A DNA stretch of 64,000 nt from Streptomyces sp. LUP47B (GTDB taxonomy: Bacteria; Actinomycetota; Actinomycetes; Streptomycetales; Streptomycetaceae). Made by a program: the position numbers and the translations under genes. Below are positions 51,457-59,801 of the stretch, one piece after another. The notes below the pieces were generated by a model that was given only the letters and a program-made list of their open reading frames with translations, was not told the origin of the DNA and did no database searches. Each line of letters begins with the position of its first letter. Position 1 is the stretch's first letter. The stretch spans positions 334,792 to 398,791 of the forward strand of contig NZ_MJAH01000007.1 of the NCBI RefSeq assembly GCF_001746295.1, given 5' to 3'.

Positions 51457-53490
51457 TCAGGCCCTCGCGCTGCCGTTGAGCGCGGCGAGCGAGGTGTCGG
51501 CCAGGCCCAGCTCACCGGCCCTGTCCAGCAGTTGCTTCACCTGTCCGGCGTTCGTGTCCGCGCTGTTCATGAGCTTCATCAGCAGTGCGGACACGGTCAG
51601 GTTCTGCACGTCGGCCGTCGAGACGGTGCTGAGAACGCGGCTCAGGTCGTCGGTGAAGCTTGCGGTGCCGTCCAGCCAGGGCTTGGCGAGTGCCTGTGCG
51701 GTCTCGGAGTGCTGTATGAAGCCGTCGACGCCCTTGCCGAGCGCGATGGAGGACATCAGTCGGTCGAAGAAGACCGACTCCCCGCCGACGATGCTGATGT
51801 CGGCGTTCTCCAGCCCGGTGGCGAGCACCGTGGCCTGCGCCTCGGCGACCTGCCGCTGCACGTCGAGACCGGCGAGCCGGATGTCCTTCTCCGCCTGCAG
51901 GCGCAGCCGGTACTCCTCGTGACCGCGGGAGGCGTCGTCGAGCGCGGCCATCGCGGCGGCCTTCTCGGTCAGACCGGCCGCTTCCGCCTTCAGCTTCTCG
52001 CCGATGCCCTCCGCCTCGGCGAGCGCCTTCGCCCGGGTGCCCTCCGCCTCAGCGCGCATCAGGGCCTCGGCCGCTCCGGCCTCCGCGCGGCCGGCCTTCT
52101 CGATGACCGCGGCTTCTTTGTCACGGACCTGGACGGCCGCGAGCCCCTCGGCCGCGGATTCGGCCTGGAGGCCCTCGGCGAGCCGCAGTTTGGCCTGCGC
52201 GTCGAGGTCGGCGCTCTTCAACCGGGCCTCGGCCAGGGTCACTTCCTCGGCGGCGCGGTGCACGGCGGCCTGCTCGGCGGCTTCGGCGGCCTTGATGTCC
52301 TTGACCAGCTGTTCCTGCGCCTCGGCCTCGGCGGCGATGATCACGGCCTGCCGCTGGCGCTCCGCCTCCTCGACGGCGCGCAGCTTCTTGATGGACTCCT
52401 CCTGCTCGGCGACCGTACGGTCCACCGCGATGCGCTCGCGGACGACCTCGGCGATCTCCCGCTTCTCCGCCTCGACCTCCTTCGAGGCGGAGATCCGAGT
52501 CAGCTCGGTCTCCCGCTCCCGTGCGATGACTTCGAGGAGCCGGTCCTTCTCGATGCGCTCGTTCTCGATGGCGATGACCCGCTCGCGGTTCTTCTGCGCG
52601 ACGGCGACCTCGCGGGCCTGGTTCTCGCGCTGGATACCGAGCTGCTCCTCGGTCTTGAGGAACGCCCCCTGGGCGCGCAGCCGCTCCTCCTCCACCACCC
52701 GAGCCGTCTCGGCCTCCTCCCGGGCCCGGACGGTCTCGATCTCCCGGCGCTGCTTGATCTCGGCGTCCGCCTGACGGCGCTCCAGCTCCAGGATGGCCTC
52801 GCGGGCGTCGACGTTCTGCCGGGTGATCTCCTTCTCCTCGGTGCGCTGGAACTCGTTGGTGCGCACGTGCTCGATGGCCGTCAACTCGGTGATTTTCCGG
52901 ATGCCCTGGGCGTCCAGGACGTTGGCCGGGTCCAGCTGGGTGAGCGGCGTCTGCTCCAGGTAGTCGATCGCCGCGTCCTCCAGGTGGTAGCCGTTGAGGT
53001 CGACGCCGATGACCTCGATGATCCGGTACCGCAGTTCCTCGCGCTTGGTGTACAGGTCGGTGAAGTCCAGCTGCTTGCCGACGGTCTTCAGCGCCTCGGA
53101 GAACTTCGCGTGGAACAGCTCCTGCAGCGTGTCCCGGTCGCTGGCCCGTGCCGTCCCGACCGCCTGGGCGACCTTGATGACGTCCTCGACGGTCTTGCTG
53201 ACCTTCACGAAGAACGAGATGCGGATGTCCGCGCGGATGTTGTCCCGGCAGATCAGTCCGTCCTTGCCTGCCCGGGTGATCTCGATGGTCTTCACCGAGA
53301 TGTCCATCACCTCGGCCTTGTGCAGCACCGGCAGCACGACCTGCCCGGTGAAGGTCACGTCGACCTTGCGCAGCTTGGAGACGATCAGCGCCTTGCCCTG
53401 CTCCACCTTGCGGAACAGCCGGGAGACGACGAGTACGGCGAGCAGGCAGACGGCGACGAGCACGCCGATACCCGCGATCATGGGAGTCAT
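51457..53490 (-). CDS. Flotillin/SPFH family protein (YqiK-like)
   Basis: This 677-residue flotillin has an N-terminal membrane segment (MIAGIGVLVAVCLLAVLVVS), an SPFH/band-7 domain at about 28-200 (FRKVEQGKALIVSKLRKVDV, TFTGQVVLPVLHKAEVMDIS), and a long Glu/Ala/Arg-rich coiled coil at about 205-480. The C-terminal region resembles YqiK-type flotillins (GLENADISIVGGESVFFDRL). Flotillins scaffold ordered membrane patches. AAGGA lies eight bases before ATG 53490. Its partners are a YqiJ-like membrane protein upstream and the giant AAA+ protein downstream, all on one strand. Confidence 0.93.
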   Translation of the reverse strand: MTPMIAGIGVLVAVCLLAVLVVSRLFRKVEQGKALIVSKLRKVDVTFTGQVVLPVLHKAEVMDISVKTIEITRAGKDGLICRDNIRADIRISFFVKVSKTVEDVIKVAQAVGTARASDRDTLQELFHAKFSEALKTVGKQLDFTDLYTKREELRYRIIEVIGVDLNGYHLEDAAIDYLEQTPLTQLDPANVLDAQGIRKITELTAIEHVRTNEFQRTEEKEITRQNVDAREAILELERRQADAEIKQRREIETVRAREEAETARVVEEERLRAQGAFLKTEEQLGIQRENQAREVAVAQKNRERVIAIENERIEKDRLLEVIARERETELTRISASKEVEAEKREIAEVVRERIAVDRTVAEQEESIKKLRAVEEAERQRQAVIIAAEAEAQEQLVKDIKAAEAAEQAAVHRAAEEVTLAEARLKSADLDAQAKLRLAEGLQAESAAEGLAAVQVRDKEAAVIEKAGRAEAGAAEALMRAEAEGTRAKALAEAEGIGEKLKAEAAGLTEKAAAMAALDDASRGHEEYRLRLQAEKDIRLAGLDVQRQVAEAQATVLATGLENADISIVGGESVFFDRLMSSIALGKGVDGFIQHSETAQALAKPWLDGTASFTDDLSRVLSTVSTADVQNLTVSALLMKLMNSADTNAGQVKQLLDRAGELGLADTSLAALNGSARA

Positions 53491-53506
53491 GGCATACGTC
53501 CTTGAG

Positions 53507-53601
53507 GCGTAAGGGAGTTGAGCGTGCTTGGGGTGTGAGGGAGTCGGCGTGCTTAAGGCACCGAGGAGTTGAGCGTGCCTGACGCGTAAGGGAGTTGAGC
53601 G
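53507..53601. repeat. Four imperfect 26-bp tandem repeats in the flotillin leader
   Basis: The unit is close to GCGTAAGGGAGTTGAGCGTG with a variable tail. GGGAGTT-like cores start at 53513, 53539, 53564 and 53590 (steps of 26, 25 and 26). The array starts 17 bases upstream of the flotillin start and could bind a protein cooperatively or form a structured leader. Confidence 0.6.
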
Positions 53602-53663
53602 CGGGAAAGACAGTGCCGGGTGAGATCCGGCGCCGTCGCGGCTCAGGCGGCGCGCTCGCCCGG

Positions 53664-54122
53664 CTAGAGCGCGGTGGGCGACGCGCCCCCGCCGGGATCC
53701 GGGCCGCCGGCATCCCGCGGTCCGGCCGTGCGCGCTTCGCTCAGCCCGGACGGCGCGGCGTCGTCCGGGAGGCGGTGGTGCAACGGCCGCACGATCAGGC
53801 AGGTCATGCCCCAGGCGACGAGCAGTGCGCTGACCGGGAGGAAAAGGCGCAACAGCCCGGTGCCAGGTCCCGGAGTCGCGAACACGACCAGCACAACCGT
53901 CGCCCCGACGCTCAAGGACCAGGCGAGCACGGTCAGCAGCGACAAGGCGACCATCGCGGGAACCCCGTCCAGGCGCCAACTCCGCAGGTCCACGTCCGCG
54001 TCGAAGCTCTCGACGTCGGCGACGCCCCCTGCGACCAGCAGCCAACAGCACGCGAGCACGACGAGGGCCGCGGTCAGCAGGATCGTGGGCGCCCCCGTCG
54101 CGGCCACCAGAAACGTCCGCAT
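53664..54122 (-). CDS. YqiJ-like membrane protein lacking the OB-fold
   Basis: This 152-residue protein has about three or four hydrophobic helices: APTILLTAALVVLACCWLLV, VPAMVALSLLTVLAWSLSVG, ATVVLVVFATPG and LLRLFLPVSALLVAWGMTC. The segment GVADVESFDADVDLRSW is typical of YqiJ N-terminal domains that precede flotillin genes. Relatives continue into a C-terminal NfeD/OB-like beta-barrel; here the chain ends after a Pro/Gly-rich tail, so that part is missing. GGGAGGGGG lies upstream of ATG 54122. It is the first gene of the flotillin unit. Confidence 0.75.
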   Translation of the reverse strand: MRTFLVAATGAPTILLTAALVVLACCWLLVAGGVADVESFDADVDLRSWRLDGVPAMVALSLLTVLAWSLSVGATVVLVVFATPGPGTGLLRLFLPVSALLVAWGMTCLIVRPLHHRLPDDAAPSGLSEARTAGPRDAGGPDPGGGASPTAL

Positions 54123-54370
54123 CCCCCAGTCCCCCTCCCCACCCAGCAGCGGCGCACAGCAGTCGAGTCCGACGGTGCACGGACCTTTCGGACTCCGGTG
54201 CCGGACACCTGCCGGTATCCGGCACCGGATCCATCCGCCGTGCTCCCCACGACCATGCTGCACGACCGGATCCCGGCGGCGCATTGCCGGTTCCCGGCAG
54301 TGTTCACTAGGGTCTGCATGCCGGTGGCCGTTAAGAAGCCGTCATCGGCGCGTCAAGAATCGGGGACGAC

Positions 54371-55429
54371 GTGACCGACCGGGAGATTCCCGAGCAGTAT
54401 CTCGGCGGCTATGACCGCATCCTGACGGACGTCTCGGCCACCGGCCGGCGCCTTACCCGGGAAGAGATCGCCTCGCGGCGTGCCCTTGGGGAACAGGCCG
54501 CCGAAGCCGGCCACGGACTGCGCGCCCTGATCAGCGCGCACCTGACCGCCGCCCGCGCAGTCTGGCCGCATACGCCGGGCTCAACCGACTGCGCGCTGGC
54601 CACCGTCCAGCAAGTGATCGACGCCTTCGCCGAGGGCTACGAACGCGCCCAACTCCTGGCCGTACGCCAGGAAGAGGCGGCCCGCCGCGAGTTCATCGAC
54701 GACCTCCTCTACGGCCGCAGCGACCTCGGCCGCCTCGCCGAGCGCGCCGAACGTTTCGGCCTGCGCCTGTCCCACGCGCACGCGGTTGCCGTAGCGCAGG
54801 GGCCTGCCGCTTACGACGAGGGCGACCCGGTGCCCCGGCAGGTGGAACGCGCGCTCATCTCCCGCTTCGGCGACCGCAGCGTCCTGCTCACCACCAAGGA
54901 CGGCCGCCTGCTGTGCATCGCCCCCGGCCCCCAGGACGAGGTCCTCACCTACTTCGCCAAACAGGCACATGCCGCCACCGACGGCGGCCGCGTCGCCATC
55001 GGCCGCCCCCAGCCCGGCCCCGGCGGCGTCGTCCAGTCCTACGAAGAAGCCCTCAACGCCCTCGAACTCGCCGAACGCCTCGACCTCGACGACCCCGTGC
55101 TGCGCGCCGCCGACCTGCTGGTCTACCCGGTCCTCACCCGCGACCGCCAAGCAATGGCCGACCTCGTCCTCGACACCCTCCACCCCCTCACCACGAGCCG
55201 CGGCGGCGCCCAGCCCCTCCTCGACACCCTCACCGCCTACTTCGACTCCGGCTGCGTCGCCGCCGAGGCCGCACGCCGCCTCACCCTCAGCGTGCGAGCC
55301 CTGACCTACCGCCTGGAACGCATCCACAAACTCACCGGCGCCAACCCGGCCGATCCCGCCCACCGTTACATGCTCCAGACGGCGGTGATCGGCGCACGGC
55401 TGCTGGACTGGCCGGCCAAGGACCTCTGA
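54371..55429 (+). CDS. PucR family transcriptional regulator
   Basis: This 352-residue regulator has a PucR/CdaR layout: a helical N-terminal domain (RREFIDDLLYGRSDLGRLAE ends its linker), a GGDEF-like central section (GRVAIGRPQPGPGGVVQSYE), and a C-terminal helix-turn-helix (AEAARRLTLSVRALTYRLER, then IHKLTGANPADPAHRYMLQT). Such proteins often control catabolic or developmental genes. It starts at GTG 54371 after GGGG. It is divergent from the YqiJ-flotillin-ATPase unit, with 248 bases between, so it is a candidate regulator of that unit. Confidence 0.9.
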   Translation: MTDREIPEQYLGGYDRILTDVSATGRRLTREEIASRRALGEQAAEAGHGLRALISAHLTAARAVWPHTPGSTDCALATVQQVIDAFAEGYERAQLLAVRQEEAARREFIDDLLYGRSDLGRLAERAERFGLRLSHAHAVAVAQGPAAYDEGDPVPRQVERALISRFGDRSVLLTTKDGRLLCIAPGPQDEVLTYFAKQAHAATDGGRVAIGRPQPGPGGVVQSYEEALNALELAERLDLDDPVLRAADLLVYPVLTRDRQAMADLVLDTLHPLTTSRGGAQPLLDTLTAYFDSGCVAAEAARRLTLSVRALTYRLERIHKLTGANPADPAHRYMLQTAVIGARLLDWPAKDL

Positions 55430-55770
55430 GCCAGGTCGCATCGGGGGCGGGAGGTTCGTCGGCACGGGGCTCGCGTTCGCCCGGCGTGCAGAGGATGTGA
55501 CGACGCGGGCATCCGCATCTCGCCGCTGCCGTGGAGGGGTTACGGCCACGCCCAGGCCGCGGAACACCTGCACGCGATCCGACCTGCAGGTGATCCGTTC
55601 CGCCGCCTGACGCACCGGTCGGTGAGGCGCTGTCATACCCCCGTGGGACCGTGAGGAGATGGACAAGCGGCGCGCGGTCGACGCCCGCTCCAGGGGGCAT
55701 CCCCATGCTGCCGCGCAGGCAGAGGTGCCCGCACGGCTGCGCGCCGCCCTGAGCCGAGGAAGGCCGCGTC
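55430..55770 (+). other. Spacer without a supported gene
   Basis: No convincing frame is present in these 341 bases. GAGGAAGG near 55760 is the ribosome site of the GIY-YIG gene. Confidence 0.45.
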
Positions 55771-56289
55771 ATGACCGACATCGACACACAGTTCCTGCGC
55801 AGCCTGTTCGACGAGGAAGGCAGCCTGCACACCGCCGGCCGCACCGCCCTGTACCGGCTCCACGGCCCCGAAGGCCTGCTCTACGTCGGCATCTCCACGT
55901 GCCCGCTCACGCGCATCCGCACCCACCTGCAACAACAGCCCTGGGGCCGCCGCGTCATCGCCATCCAGATCGACTACCCCAAGGACGCACACGCAGCCGA
56001 ACGTGAAGCCGTCCAAGCCGAACGGCCCCTGCACAACATCGTCTTCAACGGGACAGCCCCTCCCCCACCACCCGACAGGGCCGCACGACTGAGGTCCGAA
56101 CTCGCCGCGCAGCAGCGGCGGCTGGTAGAACTCGAGGCGGCTGTACCCCAGTCCACGACCCACCTACGCCTCATCCTCCGCGGCATCACCGCAGCGAAGA
56201 CAAGAATCGCGAAACTCGCCAGAGAAGTCGAAGAAGCCGAGGCCGCACAACCCTCACCGGGACGGCAGACGAGACGGGCCAAGCCGTAG
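55771..56289 (+). CDS. GIY-YIG nuclease-domain protein
   Basis: The 172-residue protein has an N-terminal GIY-YIG domain at about 20-95: TALYRLHGPEGLLYVGISTC covers the two tyrosine motifs, TRIRTHLQQQPWG holds the catalytic Arg, and AEREAVQAERPLHNI holds the Glu and Asn. The C-terminal 75 residues are a basic coiled coil (LAAQQRRLVELEAAVPQ, RITAAKTRIAKLAREVEEAE in outline). It probably binds DNA. The function of such stand-alone Streptomyces proteins is not established; some occur in mobile or plasmid-derived regions. GAGGAAGG precedes ATG 55771. Confidence 0.85.
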   Translation: MTDIDTQFLRSLFDEEGSLHTAGRTALYRLHGPEGLLYVGISTCPLTRIRTHLQQQPWGRRVIAIQIDYPKDAHAAEREAVQAERPLHNIVFNGTAPPPPPDRAARLRSELAAQQRRLVELEAAVPQSTTHLRLILRGITAAKTRIAKLAREVEEAEAAQPSPGRQTRRAKP

Positions 56290-56418
56290 GCGCGTACCAG
56301 AATCCGACCAACACGCGTCTCCCTCCCCGGCTGCAGCCAGGGCCCCCGGAGGCACCACACGGCCGCGGTCCAGTCGGCATCGATGCACGTTAAGGCGCTT
56401 CGTGCACGGCAACACCTA

Positions 56419-57222
56419 CTACCGCTGATCCGACGGATCGCCCGACCGGCGCAGGTGCGCGTCGATGAGAGCGAAGGTGGCGTCCGGCTGTTCGATCTGC
56501 GGAAGATGGCCGGCCTTGGGGATGACTTCGAGTCGACCGTCGCCGAATGCGTCGGCGTACGCGGCACCGTAGGCGGGGGTGACGATGCGGTCGCTCTCAC
56601 CCCAGAGCAGAAGGGAAGGCACCTGGATCTTCCCGAGCCGGCCCAGCAACGTGGGGTCGTGCATGTAGGGATCGCCGGCGAGGATGCGCATGGTGGCCAT
56701 GTTGGCTTGTCTGCGCGCGAGTTCTTCGGTCGGGAGGCCGGCCGGGTCGAGGTAGTAGCGGTCCGGGTCGTGCCAGGAGTGTTCCGCGACGCCTCGGGCG
56801 TCAAGGGCGAAGAAGTCGGTGATGGGTTCCGTCTCCACTTGCACGCCCACCGCGTCGATCAGGACAAGGCCGGCGATGCTTCCCGCGCTGTCGCGTACGG
56901 CCATCTCGGCGGCGATCCAGCCCCCGAGGGAGGAGCCGACGACGAGGACATCGCGCAGTCCGCGGTCGCGCAGCATGTGCAGATAGGCGAGGGCAAGGTC
57001 GTCGATGCCCGTGAGCCAGGCAGGGCGGTGGGCGCCGTCCCATCCGGGGTGCACGGGTGTGATCGTGTGCGCGGTGCGGGAGAGATGCTGGGCGAGACCC
57101 GCGACGGTGGCGGGGCCTCCGCCGCCGTGCAGGACGAGGACCGGCCTGCCTGCTCCGGCCTCGGACAGAGTCAGGGACAGGTCGGCGTACATGGCTGATG
57201 CGTTGGTAGGCATGCCGGTCAT
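56419..57222 (-). CDS. Alpha/beta hydrolase
   Basis: This 267-residue hydrolase has the oxyanion motif VLVLHGGGGPATVAGLAQHL, the nucleophile Ser in VVGSSLGGWIAAEMA (G-x-S-x-G), the Asp in LLLWGESDRIVTP, and the His in IPKAGHLPQIEQP. All three catalytic residues are present. The substrate is unknown; esters, lactones or C-C bonds are possible. ATG 57222 lies at the edge of an AT-rich promoter with no ribosome site, so the message may be leaderless; ATG 57213 is also possible. It is divergent from a MarR gene, which probably represses it. Confidence 0.92.
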   Translation of the reverse strand: MTGMPTNASAMYADLSLTLSEAGAGRPVLVLHGGGGPATVAGLAQHLSRTAHTITPVHPGWDGAHRPAWLTGIDDLALAYLHMLRDRGLRDVLVVGSSLGGWIAAEMAVRDSAGSIAGLVLIDAVGVQVETEPITDFFALDARGVAEHSWHDPDRYYLDPAGLPTEELARRQANMATMRILAGDPYMHDPTLLGRLGKIQVPSLLLWGESDRIVTPAYGAAYADAFGDGRLEVIPKAGHLPQIEQPDATFALIDAHLRRSGDPSDQR

Positions 57223-57275
57223 AGTAACTAAACATCTTTATATAAGCTAGCTTGGTCATGGCGTAGACTTGGTGC
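57223..57275. promoter_or_regulatory. AT-rich divergent promoter with palindrome
   Basis: The 53-base region between the hydrolase and MarR genes is unusually AT-rich for this genome (AAACATCTTTATATAAG). It contains AAGCTAGCTT (57244-57253), a perfect 10-bp palindrome and candidate MarR site. Both start codons lie at its edges. Confidence 0.5.
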
Positions 57276-57698
57276 ATGCACGTTGAGCTGCAAGAACTCG
57301 GCAGAGCGGTCAAACAGACCCAGTACCGACAGCACCGCGCCCTGGACAGTGCCCTCCAGGCCGTCGGCACGACACTGGCCCAGTGGGACGCCCTGCGCGC
57401 GATCAGTCGCTCCCCCGGAGCGTCCGCCCGCGAACTGGCCGCAGCCACGTTCCAGACCGAACAAGCCTTCGGAACCCTCGCCGGCCGCCTGACCGCCCAG
57501 GACCTCGTAGAACGCCGTCCCGGACACGGCCGGCGCATCGAACACCACCTCACACCAACTGGCCGGCAGATCCTGGCAGCAGGCCACAAGGTCGCCGACG
57601 AAGTGCTCGCCGACTGCTTCTCGGCCCTGCCGGACGCAGAGCGCGCGACCCTTCTCGATCTGCTTCAGCGGCTCACCACAGCGCGAGACACTTCCTGA
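57276..57698 (+). CDS. MarR family transcriptional regulator
   Basis: This 140-residue regulator has the MarR winged helix at about 35-100: GTTLAQWDALRAISRSPGAS, ARELAAATFQTEQAFGTLAG, then the wing LVERRPGHGRRIEHHLTPTG. The N- and C-terminal helices form the dimer interface. It is divergent from the alpha/beta hydrolase over a 53-base AT-rich promoter, the standard layout for a MarR repressor of a detoxification enzyme. There is no ribosome site before ATG 57276. Confidence 0.92.
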   Translation: MHVELQELGRAVKQTQYRQHRALDSALQAVGTTLAQWDALRAISRSPGASARELAAATFQTEQAFGTLAGRLTAQDLVERRPGHGRRIEHHLTPTGRQILAAGHKVADEVLADCFSALPDAERATLLDLLQRLTTARDTS

Positions 57699-57829
57699 GC
57701 CACCGTCCCGAGTCGGGTGGCGTTGCGTCCCGTCACCTGGACGGCCAAGTCCGATGTCTGGTCTGATACTTGAACTCCCGTGCGGCGGTCTGTGATCACG
57801 GAAGAGCTGCGACGGAAGGAACTGCGCGC

Positions 57830-58210
57830 ATGTCGTCCGGGTTCGGCTTTCGGCCGTGGGCTCTCGGCATGAGATTCGTGTGGGAACTGGTGGCTCTGGT
57901 CTGCTTCGGCGTCTGGGCATGGGCCACCGCGCCTGCTCCGCTTCGGTACGTCTGCGTGGTTGCCGTTCCCCTGGCCGTGGCCGTGCTTTGGGGCGTGTTC
58001 GCGACTCCAGACGATGCGTCCCGGTCCGGGAGGACAGTGATCGCGACACCTGGCCCGCTGCGGCTCCTGCTGGAGCTGGCGGTGTTCTTCGGCAGTGCGG
58101 CGGCGCTGTACGCGGCGGGATCACACGCTCTCGCCGTCACGCTCGCGGGCGTACTGGTCGTGTACCACCTGCTGTCATGGGACCGGGCTTTGTGGCTGCT
58201 CAGGCATTGA
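57830..58210 (+). CDS. YrdB/DUF2568-like small membrane protein
   Basis: This 126-residue protein has four predicted transmembrane helices: GMRFVWELVALVCFGVWAWA, LRYVCVVAVPLAVAVLWGVF, LRLLLELAVFFGSAAALYAA and HALAVTLAGVLVVYHLLSWD. The GVFATPDDASRSG loop and helix lengths match YrdB (DUF2568). Function unknown. GGAAGGA lies before ATG 57830; an upstream in-frame ATG 57770 has no ribosome site. Confidence 0.85.
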   Translation: MSSGFGFRPWALGMRFVWELVALVCFGVWAWATAPAPLRYVCVVAVPLAVAVLWGVFATPDDASRSGRTVIATPGPLRLLLELAVFFGSAAALYAAGSHALAVTLAGVLVVYHLLSWDRALWLLRH

Positions 58211-58537
58211 TTCCGCCCGAGCCACCTCGGATGTGCGGTGCTCCACGCACTCGGCCTCTGCCGGTCCTCGCGTCTCGCGCCTGTGCCGCGCCCGGAGGCA
58301 CCGTTACCGGGGCAGGGTGTCCAGCTGCGCGGGACCAGTCGGTGGATTGCTGAGGCCCAGCCGCACTGAGCGAGAACCCCGGCGGCTCGGAGTTGGTCGA
58401 GCAGCTGACCTGGTCCATCCGATACCCGGGCAGCCGACCGGGGAACAGCCAGGCCATGCTGTGTCTGCCGGCCAACCGAGAGCTCATGCCTCGGCGTTGA
58501 CGAAGAGCCGGCCCGGCCGCAAGCTCCGGGCCGTGCG
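58211..58537. other. Spacer without a supported gene
   Basis: These 327 bases between convergent genes show no motif, repeat or clear terminator. Confidence 0.45.
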
Positions 58538-59050
58538 TCAACCGGCGGGTTTGATGCGGAGGACTGCCGCCGCATCCAGGATGTCGACGACCTTCAGGCT
58601 CATCGCGTCGTTGATCGTGGCAGCGGGGCCCTCGCCGCAGCTGAGCGCGACACCGCCTCCGCCGCCCGACGACACGCTGCCGCCACCGGAACAGCCCGAG
58701 ACGCTGTAACCCGACCCTGTCAGCGCGGCGACCATGTCCACCCTTCCGCCGCCGATCGCCGTCACCTTGATCGGCCCGAGACCGTACGCTTCCGGAACTG
58801 TCACGACGTCTCCCACGGCGACCTTGATTTCGCACGTCCCGCCGGCACACGGTCCGGTCGGCGAGGGCGAGGGCGTGGCCGTCTCTGTGGGATCGGACGC
58901 CGGCCCGGATCCGGACCTGCTGGACCGGCCCCCGGCGGAGGACCCGCCCGAAGAATCCGAGGAACATGACGTAAGAAGGGCGAACACGCAAGCGACAACA
59001 ACGGCAACTGCGGCAGTGGATGACGTTCCTCTACGCATCATGATTGCCAT
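58538..59050 (-). CDS. Lipoprotein with Ser/Gly-rich linker
   Basis: This 170-residue lipoprotein has a basic start (MAIMMRRGTSSTAA), a hydrophobic core (VAVVVACVFALL) and a lipobox LTSC. A Ser/Gly/Pro/Thr linker follows to about residue 65 (PTETATPSPSPTGP). The folded part (about 65-170) starts CAGGTCEIKVAVGDVVTVPE and is beta-rich, with paired Cys residues (GYSVSGCSGGG and LSCGEGPAAT). The family is unrecognised; it should sit on the outer face of the membrane. GGGGGG precedes ATG 59050. Confidence 0.8.
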   Translation of the reverse strand: MAIMMRRGTSSTAAVAVVVACVFALLTSCSSDSSGGSSAGGRSSRSGSGPASDPTETATPSPSPTGPCAGGTCEIKVAVGDVVTVPEAYGLGPIKVTAIGGGRVDMVAALTGSGYSVSGCSGGGSVSSGGGGGVALSCGEGPAATINDAMSLKVVDILDAAAVLRIKPAG

Positions 59051-59103
59051 TGAACCCCCCGCCACCGCAGGCTGAACGCGTTCCGCAGAGACCATCACTT
59101 GCC

Positions 59104-59424
59104 CTACCGACCGGCTGGAGGCATACGGACGACCACTGTTCCACCCTCCAGGTCCACCATGGTCCGGTTCGGCGGTGCCCCGTCCTCCTCGTCGTCCCTG
59201 AGTATGAGCGCCGACTGGCGCTCCTTCAGTTGGCTCTGCTTGCCCGGCGAGAAGCTCGCATGAAGCTGCTCGAAGCCGGTTGAGGAGATCTGTCCCTGTC
59301 GGGCGCTGTTCCGCCAGGGCAGCAGCCCGGCTCGACCGGCGCGCAGAATCACCTGATCGGTGAAGGCCACGGCCGTCAACAAAATAACCAGTCCGGGCAG
59401 GGTCATGAAGACGGCGAATCCCAT
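59104..59424 (-). CDS. DUF6191-like membrane-anchored protein
   Basis: This 106-residue protein has one N-terminal transmembrane helix (MTLPGLVILLTAVAFTDQVI) and a short cytoplasmic domain resembling DUF6191: ISSTGFEQLHASFSPGKQSQ, LKERQSALILRDDEEDGAPP, NRTMVDLEGGTVVVRMP. DUF6191 is confined to actinomycetes and has no known function. ATG 59424 lacks a clear ribosome site. It precedes the lipoprotein gene by 53 bases on the same strand, so they may be co-expressed at the envelope. Confidence 0.75.
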   Translation of the reverse strand: MGFAVFMTLPGLVILLTAVAFTDQVILRAGRAGLLPWRNSARQGQISSTGFEQLHASFSPGKQSQLKERQSALILRDDEEDGAPPNRTMVDLEGGTVVVRMPPAGR

Positions 59425-59801
59425 GCGCCCAGTATCCGGGGTGAGGCACAGGGACACGCCGACTTCAGGAACTCTCTCGGTCCGCCGGCCAACGGCCGAC
59501 ACATCGACCGAACACCGCGTCCGGGCCTACCTTTCGTCAACGACCACAACCGGTCGGCGCCCCTTCACCACCGACCCGTCCGCTAGGCCCGCCAACTGCC
59601 TTACCTCAGACGGCACTTCGCAGAGCAACTCCGAGGCCGCCCGTGACGCGGCTCCGGCGACCGCCGCACGCAGATGATCTCCGCCTGCCAAATCTTGCCG
59701 GAGCCACAACGGCGTGTCCTTGCCTGGGCAGAGCGGGCTGCGGTCGACGCTTTGGCTGTACCGTCGCTCGCCGGATGACCGGCATCAGGAGGTTGAGACG
59801 C
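59425..59801. other. Divergent spacer without a supported gene
   Basis: No gene supported in these 377 bases. AGGAGG about nine bases before 59802 is the ribosome site of the cyclodeaminase-family gene. Confidence 0.45.

Noticed and set aside
51433..53505. A 690-codon plus-strand open frame rich in Leu, Gly and Asp
   Set aside because: It is exactly antisense to the flotillin coiled coil, whose repetitive codons generate the open frame.
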